Part shown: positions 56,786 through 64,000 of the stretch, piece by piece
Layout: the number at the start of each line of letters is the position of its first letter
How positions within the stretch are numbered: position 1 is the stretch's first letter
DNA from: Plectosphaerella cucumerina
Lineage: Eukaryota; Ascomycota; Sordariomycetes; Glomerellales; Plectosphaerellaceae
Length of the DNA stretch: 64,000 nucleotides
Assembly: GCA_020746995.1 (NCBI GenBank)
Contig: JAGPXD010000004.1
Location: forward strand, 4,526,001 to 4,590,000
Direction of reading: 5' to 3'
Notes under the pieces: generated by a model
Seen by the model: only the letters and a program-made list of their open reading frames with translations
What the model was told of the DNA's origin: nothing
The model's database searches: none
Made by a program: the position numbers and the translations under genes

Positions 56786-57697
56786 ATCTGCAATCGTTTG
56801 TCTTTGAATATATGAAATAAATAATGACCAGAAAGGGAAGATTTATAGATCCGATACAAACAGGAGGATGCGCGTGGTATTTGTGTGTGTCGCTCAGCTT
56901 CCTATGTGTTTTGCGTGGAGATGGTTTGTGTGTGGGGGACGCACTCTTTCAGGCTGTTATGAAAATCCCGCAAGCAGCGGGGCAAGAGCCGAAGAACCGG
57001 AGAAATAACAACGGGTCTGACTCCGTCAGCATGTTGCATTAGTGCCAGGCTGCGTACAGTATCGGCCGAACCCTCACTGATGAGGTCTGAGGTATAAGTG
57101 GGGATGAGCGACCGACAAAGCACGGCTGAGAGGGGCGCCAGCGATGGCGGAGGCGGCATAATGAAACGGGTCGGCCCTACCCTGTTGTGTCGGCGCTGCT
57201 TTTGGCCGCCGTGCTTCTGGGAGCTCTCTGGCTTTGCGCGCACTGCCTCGGCAGGTTTCCCGCATTCGAGGCATGGTTATTGATCTCCCGCCTTCCCTAA
57301 ATATATTTGTAATCACCTAGGTCTTCAGGCAGCCAAGCGGAGCAACGGAGCTTACACTGGCTCTCGTAATCCATTAACACCTGGCCGGGGAGAATCCCCG
57401 ACTCATACGGACCGGGGACGGGCAGGGGCCGCCGGCGCGGACTGGCCTCCACCCCCGCAAGTTCCTCCGGCAGTCAGATAAAAGTCTAACTGAAACTACT
57501 AGTGGCACCCGCTGCTGGAAAGGGGGTGTCGGTGCTTACCGAACCCGATTTAGGAGCCCAAAGAGGGGGACGATACGGATAAACCTTCCACCAACGCCCA
57601 TGCACCGGAGCTAGCAAACTCAGGACTCGCCTCATCCACCATTCTGCCCCCTTATCACTCACTCACGCTCAATCGCGACGACCAGCGGCCCGTTGCA
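56786..57697. other. intergenic, promoter-like upstream of a transporter relic
   Basis: About 900 bp. It includes a G+C-rich 100-bp stretch around 57390-57490 with CGG-type elements. No gene seen. Confidence 0.45.
57396..57421. promoter_or_regulatory. CGG-rich element cluster upstream of the transporter relic
   Basis: CGGGGAGAATCCCCG is an inverted repeat at about 57397-57411. Right after it, CGG at 57408-57410 and CGG at 57419-57421 are spaced by 8 nt (CGGN8CGG), the layout known for AmyR-type binuclear regulators of alpha-glucan use. Two CCGGGG hexamers fit the CreA-type SYGGRG site. Binding is inference; the sites precede a gene that is now truncated. Confidence 0.35.
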
Positions 57698-57922
57698 ATG
57701 TCTCACGATGACAAGCCATCCGTTGACATGATGGAGAAGCAGCTTCAGCCCGATGCGGTCATCACGGCGCCGCACGACGAGGCGGACATGTCATTCATAC
57801 AGATGCTCAAGGCGCACCCGAAGCCGATGATCATAAGCGTCCTCATTTCGCTGGGCCCCCTGGCTTTCGGGTTTGACATCATCATTCTCGGCGTGGTGAC
57901 CGTTTTCCCGGCGTTTCTGTAG
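57698..57922 (+). pseudogene. 5' fragment of an MFS sugar transporter gene
   Basis: The first about 74 codons of a sugar-porter MFS: a charged cytosolic N-terminus (MSHDDKPSVDMMEKQLQ), then SFIQMLKAHPKPMIISVLISL and TM1 GPLAFGFDIIILGVVTVFPAF, ending in TAG at 57920-57922. The rest of the transporter is absent. From 57922 on the sequence belongs to a different family on the opposite strand, so this is a truncation by rearrangement and not a mere stop. The style resembles alpha-glucoside permeases. Confidence 0.65.
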
Positions 57923-58300
57923 CTTGGTCCAGAAGAGCGGAATAGGCCGGCACTGGAGGATGGTGGCGATACACCTCATGAAGCGATAAAAATAAAGGAG
58001 CCCCAGAGGAGCCGCTTCGCGTTCCCACTCGAGACGCGTAGATAGAAGCTAATGATAGAGAGCTTATAAGGAGAGGTTTGTATGAAGAAGATCATGGCCA
58101 TGATGTAGAAATAAACCACAAAGTTCGTGATCTGAGTCGGACTCAGGTTTCAGACGGTTTTGCCCAAGCCGTTCTGTATAGAGGCGTTCACTAGGATTAT
58201 CGAGCCGGAAATCTTGACGTCCATGCCCAGATCCACGTGCACACTGAAGACCTTGACGGCATGTCGAAGGGCAACAGAGAGGGCCGCAAGGGCAGTTATG
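57921..58300 (-). pseudogene. fragment of a rhodopsin-domain (fungal GPCR-like) membrane protein gene
   Basis: On the minus strand the frame GSIILVNASIQNGLGKTV meets TGA at 58150-58152, where Trp is expected, and resumes as NLSPTQITNFVVYFYIMAMIFF, then SPYKLSIISFYLRV and KRLLWGSFIFIAS. It then shifts frame into CIATILQCRPIPLFWTKLQ. These strings match the fungal rhodopsin-domain family (YKLSxxxFYLR, FQCRPI-x-x-FW). At least one nonsense codon and one frameshift are present, and the 3' part is lost at the junction with the MFS fragment. Confidence 0.6.
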
Positions 58301-58463
58301 ACGCCAGGTCGCTTTGGGCGGTACGACGGGCAGCGAGGTATCTAATCGGCCTTTCGGGTCGTGTTTTGGAGCTGTTGGTGGCTTCGGATTTCACAAGTTT
58401 CGTTCTCGCTGGTGTTGTTGTTTCCGTGCTTTCGGCGACCCCGCGGACGGCCCGGGTCAGGAA

Positions 58464-58574
58464 GACGTTACGTCAGATAGGCAGGTCACGTGACATAGAT
58501 CACGCTAGGCGCGCTCTTGGATGGATCACCACTCATGAGTGATCCCGGGGATGGATCACGACCGGACGTGATCC
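58464..58574. repeat. run of four palindromic or hairpin-forming motifs
   Basis: Within 111 bp: GACGTTACGTC (58464-58474), GTCACGTGAC (58485-58494, contains the E-box CACGTG), GGATCAC with GTGATCC around a 9-nt loop (58523-58545), and GGATCACG with CGTGATCC around a 6-nt loop (58553-58574). The last two share the same arm sequence. Confidence 0.6.
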
Positions 58575-59186
58575 AGGGAGATTGGGCGAGGTACGCCCGC
58601 CTACGTGAGGAAATACCTCGCCGGTACATAGCTACAGTAGATTCACGACAGTATTCAATTCAAGTCCTTATTGGAAACCTCATTGGCCTACAGTGAAGAA
58701 GCCTCACGCTTTACGATATGCCGTTAGCGACACGATGACGACTACTGCTTGGCATTGCTCTATTTTCTTAGTACGCACTGCTAGTATACTCCACCGCCTC
58801 TCCAGCCTACACACCTTAGGGAGATTGTACCTGGGTCGTAATACCTATGTAAGCTATCGCGAGTACAGTACGAACACTGAGTATTGAGACTATTGGATTT
58901 TGGATCTATTGGCCGAGTGGTCTAGCCCGCTACTCTTACAAACTCATGTCATGAGAATTAAAATTCTTCTGATTAAGGACATTGACTGGGCAGTAATGTT
59001 TGAGGCGCGCATGTCGTCCTACTTATTCTTTGCGGTGGTGATTATCATTGCCGAGGCGTAAGCCACGGTAAGTAGTTCACTATATACCTGTCTCCTCCCA
59101 GACCTCGAGTGCCACGAGCTACACAACATTCACTTCAACCCGTCATCAATCCAGCACTGCGCTCCATCGACCTCCCCGTTGTCACC
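58575..59186. other. intergenic, low G+C, with a tRNA A-box-like string
   Basis: About 600 bp and A+T-richer than its neighbours. TGGCCGAGTGG near 58910 fits a Ser/Leu tRNA A box, but no B box (GGTTCNANNCC) follows, so no tRNA is called. Confidence 0.4.
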
Positions 59187-61326
59187 CTATTCATCGTCAT
59201 CCTCGTCGTACTGCGACAGGATCGAATCCCGCTTGATCAGCCGGAATGCCGCCGGACCTTCCCTTCCCTCCTGCTTCCCCGCCCGCCCCAGCCGCCGCGT
59301 CTCCTCCCGGAGGTGCTTGTCGAACGTCGTCCGCACCTTGAGCACGCGCTGCACGTGCGGAACGTCCAGCGGCACTCCCTCGAACCGGGCGATGGTGCGT
59401 GCCGTGTTCAAGGCATTGCAGATCTCGCGGCCGTTGAGGTCGTACTGCACAAGAATGTTGGTGGCTTCGTCGGCAGCTGCGCCCTCGCCAATGGCCGTCT
59501 CGTCAGCTGGCACCGCTGCAAGGTTCTGGCGCCAGATGCGGCGGCGGGTGTCGACTCCAGGAGGAGCGAACCGCAGCGACAGATGAACGCGCGACTTCAT
59601 GGCGGCGTCGAATGTGGCCAGTCGATTGGTCGTCAGGAACACGATGCCCGAGAAGTACTCAAGCTCTTTGAGGAATACGGCGACCAGAGCGTTGCGGGCG
59701 GTTGCACCCTTGTCGCCGGTCGAGGCACCAGCACCGGACTCGCGGGCCTCGAGGAAGACATCTGCTTCATCCAGCAGCACCACCGCCTCCCACAGGGTGG
59801 CATATTGCAGGACCTGCTTCAGCTTGCGCTCAAAAAGCCAGGGCCTAGGTTGTCAGCGGTGGTTCCAGGGCTGCAGTAGGTCAACTCACACGTTGAACTT
59901 GTTCAGATCGCCCAATGACGCTGACAGCAAGGCCTTTCGCGACATTTCGGCTGACGTCTCAGCAGACAGCGTCTTCCCCGATCCCGGAGTTCCATGCCTG
60001 CCACGGTCAGCATCCGATCACCATCCGACAAAGGCGCACCTACAGCAGGATCACCAGACCCTTGCCCTTTTGCTCCGGCTGATTCCGCGCGTTTCCAGGG
60101 TACCGGTGCGACGTGACGAGCGCCTGGAGCACCGTCTTCTCCTCTTCGTCCAAGATCAGCGACTTCCATGCGTCGTCCTTCCACGCCACCTCGCGCAGAC
60201 CGTCCACCAGATATCGACACCACTCTTTTCGGTCGAGCGAGAAGCCGATGGCGTAGGGCGGGCACAATACCAGCTCCGGGTCGTCTTGCTCCGTCACTTT
60301 GACGTGTCGATCAAAGTTGTCCTCTTCGAAGGTCTTCCGGTCGAGTACCACGCGGCCAGTCTCAGTGAAGGGAATCCAAATCGCCCCAAAGTCCGCCATG
60401 CCCGGGTGGAAGTAGTCCCAGGGCGGCTCCTTGAGGTACTGCGCCAGGCCATCGTAGTCGCGCGTCAGCACACCCCGGTTCTCGACGAATCGCTTGCCTC
60501 TCGCCGTCAGCTCCTCCTCAAGATCCTCTCCTCGCCGATGGTACTCGCGCGGGTAGATGGGCAGCGATTCAATGAGAGACGGATGCTCCGACCCAAAGTA
60601 CTTCTTCTGCAGGATGACAAACGACGTCTCGGCCTCACCCACTGCCGTATCGTCGGCATCGCAGTATGACGCGTACACGGTGAAGTACGGACCCACGGAG
60701 GTGCTGACCTCGTACGTCGTCCGTTGCACCCGCAACAGCCACGGCTTCTTCATGACCTCGGTGAACACCAGGCCGCCCGGCCGGAACAGCACCCACGCCT
60801 TTTTGTACGTGATTTTGCGGTTGCGCAGCATCGTCAGCACGGCCTCGCGCTCGGGGCCGATCTCATGCTCCATGAAGCGGAACAGCAGATTGAGGTGCAT
60901 GCGGCGCACCGCGTCGTCCGTCTCCCGGCGGTGCGCGTCCAGGCGGTCCCATGCGTGGATCAGCATGGGGAACGGGCTCGTCATTTCAAACGGGCACGAG
61001 AAGTCGGCAGCCACGGTCGGGTACGAGCCGATGACCTCGCGAAAGGCCGCCAGAATCTCGGGCGAGTTGATGCGAACCACCACCGAGTCGAGCTCATGCT
61101 TCTCAGAGAAGTGGCGGCGGATCACCAGCGCGTAGCTGGCGTCGTCGTCGTGTCGCGGCTCGCTCGACTGGAACGCGTCCGGCTCCTCCTCGACGGCGGC
61201 GCGGCCATCCTTGCGACGTCCGTGGCGGTAGGTCTTGAACTGGCAGCGGGAGCCCAGTGCGGGGGTGAGGCTCGAGGGGTCGGTGTCGACATCGACGGGG
61301 TCGGTCTCGGAGTCGGAGGCACCCAT
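59187..61326 (-). CDS. AAA+ ATPase with N-terminal DUF7025-type region
   Basis: A 682-aa fungal AAA ATPase. Exons 61326-60044, 59997-59890 and 59844-59187; introns GTAGGT...GGCAG (46 nt) and GTGAGT...CTAG (45 nt), in frame. The N-terminal 400 residues (about VVVRINSPEILAAFREVIGSYP, then PWLLRVQRTTYEVSTSVGPYFTVYASYCDADD and IYPREYHRRGED) fit the DUF7025 region that precedes this AAA class. The ATPase domain shows a P-loop (LLHGTPGSGKTLSAE, in exon 2), Walker B (VVLLDEADVFLE), sensor-1-like FLTTNRLATFDAAMKSRVHLS, and a downstream helical lid. Catalytic residues are present. The C-terminus is acidic (QYDEDDDE). It is divergent from the NLR at 61784, with a 457-bp shared promoter. The cellular role of this class is unknown. 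Confidence 0.9.
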
Positions 61327-61783
61327 TGCGGGGAGCGAGTCAGGTCCAGGGGCCAGGGTCCAGGGCTTGCGACTCGCGACGTTGGCGGAGGACAGCCTCG
61401 AGGCTTTGGAAGCAACGATGATGTTGTTGTCGCCACCGAGAACGTTTGCTAATCCTCTTCAGATTCTGCCGGGTCCTGGCCCGACTTGAGTCACTTTTTG
61501 TCTGCCCACCATCTGCCTGCCATCGCCGCCTGCATCAGGCTGCATACGTTTGGGGGCGATGCCCGAACCCTCGGTCGGCGAATGGCAGGGCAGCTGATGC
61601 ATCACGCACAGGGGTGAACGGCAAGATGGCGAATGGCATCCAAGCAGGAGCGGCCAGGGGCATGGATTTGGCCACCGACGCTGACTGTGGACAGGCCTGG
61701 AATCTCGAGCGGGGTCAAGATAACATCAGGAATCTTCACCAGGCAGCATGGGCAGGGACAAGGACGGCTGAAAACCTCACGAG
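61327..61783. promoter_or_regulatory. divergent promoter region of the AAA ATPase and NLR genes
   Basis: 457 bp between the two start codons (61326 minus, 61784 plus). I see no supported ORF in it. The arrangement allows shared regulation. Confidence 0.45.
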
Positions 61784-64000
61784 ATGGACTTCAAGTCGGA
61801 AAAGACGGCTTCTGGCCTGTCCTTCGAGAGCCTCGCACCCACGGCAAAGACCCTCTGCGACGAGGCAGTCGACGAGTTTCTGGCCGGCCTCGGCCCCGAC
61901 GACCACAAGAAGAACCCGTTCGTGCGCGACGTGCTCGCGCGACGGCGGCAACCCGACGCCCCCGATGATCACCTCGAGGAGATGCGCCGATGCATCGAGC
62001 GACTGGAATTGAAGAAGAAGGAACGCAAGACCTACCGCATCCTCGAAAAGGTGTCGCCGTTTCTCGAGGGCCTCGGCCGCTTGACGAAAACCTGCGAGAG
62101 CGCGCTGCAGGCCACGCCGTTTGGCGTCTCCATCGCCTTTTCTGGCGTGCGCATCGTGCTTGAGGCCGCCGTCGCCGTCCAGGGCGCCCTCACCGAGGTG
62201 CTCGAGGCTCTGGAAGACATTGCGCCCGACCTCCGCTGCTATGAGCTGATTGCCGAAGCGCAGGCCGGCTCGCCCGACATGGCCATCGCCATCAAACGCG
62301 CGTACCGCCACGTTCTCGAATTCTGGTGCCTCGCGGCCGCCGCGCTATCGCGAGGGTACGCCGTGGCCACTGCTTCGGCCATCATCAAGAGCCTGCGCCC
62401 GGTCGTGCAGACCTTCCGCGACCGCATCCGCCAGGATTCGCGGCATGTTCAGGACCTTCTTGCGGCCAGCCTGGCGACACAGGGCACGGATACCCGCCTG
62501 AAGCAGATTCGGCGGGACATTGCACAGTGGATCGGCGGCGCTTCCAAGGACGGTGGACTTCTCGACCACGAACAAGACCTACGCGCTCGACGCCAGCGGC
62601 GCACTGGAGGGACGTGTCGATGGATGTTTGAGCGTCCCGAGTTCACTGCCTGGCGCGATGCCAAGGAGGATGCAGCGCTGTGGTATCACGCGCCCCCAGG
62701 CACCGGCAAGAGCGTGCTGGCGTCGGCCGTGGTCGACCACCTCCGCTCGAGAGAACCAGGCGCGCAGGTCGCCTGCTTCTTCTACACATTCAGCGAGGGC
62801 ACCAAACGCCGCGGACTCGCTGGGCTGCGCTCCCTTGCGCTGCAGCTGCTGCGCGCTTCGGCCTACACTCCGGACGGCGTGGTGCTCGAATACACCCGCG
62901 CCCAGCAACAGCTCCGCTACGACCTCGAAGGTGGCAACGCCGATGTGCATGACGCCGTGCGCCGTGTGCTGCACATCTTCCTCGACCAGTGCCCGCATGT
63001 CTACATCGTGCTCGATGGCCTGGACGAGTGTCTGGAGGAGGATGGCCTCTTTTTCGGGACGCTGGAGGCGCTACTGGGCGCGCGCACCAACGGCACTGCC
63101 AAATGGTTCTTCTCCAGCTGCGACGTTGGGCCCATGCGTCGCAGCATGAGACGGGTGGGTGCTGTCGAGGTGCGCGCCGATTTCGACGCCATCGCCGACG
63201 ATGTGCGGGCATATTTGCAGGCCGAGGACATTTGCATGGTGCACGCCGACGATTGGATCGACCCGGGCGAGCAAAACTTCTTGTACGCCCGCCTGCGCTG
63301 CGAGATTGTCAAGGGGCGTGGGTACACGTCGCGCGAGGAGATCAGAGCGGCTCTGAGGGAGTTTCCCCGGGGACTTGACAGCTGCTACGTCAAGATCCTG
63401 GAGCGCATCGCCGGGAGGTCTGTCTCGGAGCAAAACCTCGCCAGGCGCGTCTTTCGCATCTTGATCGCCTCGGAAAAGCCCGTCACCGTCGACGAGCTTC
63501 TCAACGCCCTTGCGATCCGACCCGATGCCAGCGATCACTCGCCCGACCGTGCACCGCTCGGCGGTCTCAACATGGTCGAAGACGTCTGCGGCCCCCTCAT
63601 CACACGCGAGGTCTCCAAGAACGGCGAGGTCGTCAAGCTCTACCACAAGTCGGTGCGCGACTTTCTCCTGGCCACCGACACCGCTGTCGAACCCCGCCTG
63701 CGCAGCTTCCTAGTCGACGAGGACGAGGCCGAAACGGAGATTGGTCTTGGGTGTCTGACGTACCTGCAGTACGAGCGGTACGCACAGCCGCTGGACCTCA
63801 GCGCCGCCCTCGACACAAAGGCCAGGGACCACGCCTTCCTGCGCTATGCCGCCTGTTTCTGGCATGCACATCTGTGGTCTGCCCGCCCCAACCCTCCCGT
63901 CGTCGCTGCTGTCGAGGCTTTCCTGCAGAGTCCGGCCTTCTGGACGTGCATTTACGTACAGGCACATACGGCGCGCTACCTGTTTGCGCGATACAATCGC
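61784..64000 (+). CDS. NACHT-domain NLR (STAND) protein, 3' end beyond the window
   Basis: Open for 739 codons to the right edge with no intron needed. ATG 61784-61786 is the first in frame. The N-terminal helical domain (KTYRILEKVSPFLEGL, then KTCESALQATPFGVSIAFSGVRIVLEAA) is typical of the region before NACHT in fungal STAND proteins. The NACHT shows a P-loop (YHAPPGTGKSVLASAVV, about 62688), Walker B (YIVLDGLDECLEE, about 63002) and the later winged-helix-like part (RVFRILIASEKPVTVDELLNAL), then YHKSVRDFLL. Sensor repeats (ankyrin, WD or TPR) would lie beyond 64000 and are not visible. It is intact so far. Role in non-self recognition or cell death is by family. It is divergent from the AAA ATPase. 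Confidence 0.88.
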   Translation, partial: MDFKSEKTASGLSFESLAPTAKTLCDEAVDEFLAGLGPDDHKKNPFVRDVLARRRQPDAPDDHLEEMRRCIERLELKKKERKTYRILEKVSPFLEGLGRLTKTCESALQATPFGVSIAFSGVRIVLEAAVAVQGALTEVLEALEDIAPDLRCYELIAEAQAGSPDMAIAIKRAYRHVLEFWCLAAAALSRGYAVATASAIIKSLRPVVQTFRDRIRQDSRHVQDLLAASLATQGTDTRLKQIRRDIAQWIGGASKDGGLLDHEQDLRARRQRRTGGTCRWMFERPEFTAWRDAKEDAALWYHAPPGTGKSVLASAVVDHLRSREPGAQVACFFYTFSEGTKRRGLAGLRSLALQLLRASAYTPDGVVLEYTRAQQQLRYDLEGGNADVHDAVRRVLHIFLDQCPHVYIVLDGLDECLEEDGLFFGTLEALLGARTNGTAKWFFSSCDVGPMRRSMRRVGAVEVRADFDAIADDVRAYLQAEDICMVHADDWIDPGEQNFLYARLRCEIVKGRGYTSREEIRAALREFPRGLDSCYVKILERIAGRSVSEQNLARRVFRILIASEKPVTVDELLNALAIRPDASDHSPDRAPLGGLNMVEDVCGPLITREVSKNGEVVKLYHKSVRDFLLATDTAVEPRLRSFLVDEDEAETEIGLGCLTYLQYERYAQPLDLSAALDTKARDHAFLRYAACFWHAHLWSARPNPPVVAAVEAFLQSPAFWTCIYVQAHTARYLFARYNR

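Noticed and set aside
1..64000. CRISPR array or bacterial-type operon signals
   Set aside because: No regular direct repeats with unique spacers; spliceosomal introns and eukaryotic families show nuclear fungal DNA.

Overview
The window is filamentous ascomycete (Pezizomycotina, most likely Sordariomycete) nuclear DNA. The signs are short GT-AG introns of about 44-75 nt with CTRAC-like branch sites, three fungal binuclear-cluster transcription factors, fungus-only families (DUF3176, 2EXR, DUF7025-type AAA ATPase, HeLo, GH131-like), dispersed single 5S rRNA genes and several fungal NLR (STAND) genes. The genus is not resolved from sequence alone. Both window ends cut a gene.

Layout. 0-6 kb: a 5'-complete small secreted protein (cut by the left edge), a 5S rRNA gene, a small membrane protein and a secreted GH131-like protein that uses a GC-AG intron. 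6-25 kb: a metabolic island with NADPH-cytochrome P450 reductase, a Gfo/Idh/MocA dehydrogenase, a microsomal P450, an inositol-type MFS transporter, a zinc-cluster-like regulator, a second zinc-cluster regulator, a second sugar-porter MFS and a quinone-oxidoreductase-like MDR gene broken by one nonsense codon. No PKS, NRPS or terpene cyclase is present. A second 5S gene bounds this island. 25-32.5 kb: a large conserved fungal protein locus that looks broken, a 5S relic, a Kex2-type secreted six-cysteine peptide precursor and a third 5S gene. 32.6-42.7 kb: a third zinc-cluster regulator, an F-box-like protein, a secreted endonuclease/exonuclease/phosphatase-fold enzyme and a neurotransmitter:sodium-symporter homologue.

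43-64 kb is accessory in character. It holds an ankyrin NLR with an apparent 1-nt frameshift and an unusual C-terminal domain, a 2EXR protein, a DUF3176 membrane protein with two in-frame stops, a HeLo-domain pseudogene whose lesions are all CpA-to-TpA type (RIP-like), an intact zinc alcohol dehydrogenase, a DUF427 protein, fused fragments of an MFS transporter and a rhodopsin-domain receptor, a run of palindromes, and an AAA ATPase divergent from a second NLR that runs off the right edge.

How genes may work together (inference): the P450 and reductase form an electron-transfer pair at the ER. The MocA dehydrogenase and the inositol-type transporter suggest uptake and oxidation of a polyol or sugar-like compound, and the two neighbouring regulators could control the set. 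The NLRs, HeLo relic and F-box/2EXR proteins fit a region involved in non-self recognition or regulated cell death that is partly decayed. All exon boundaries are my own splice predictions from the DNA.
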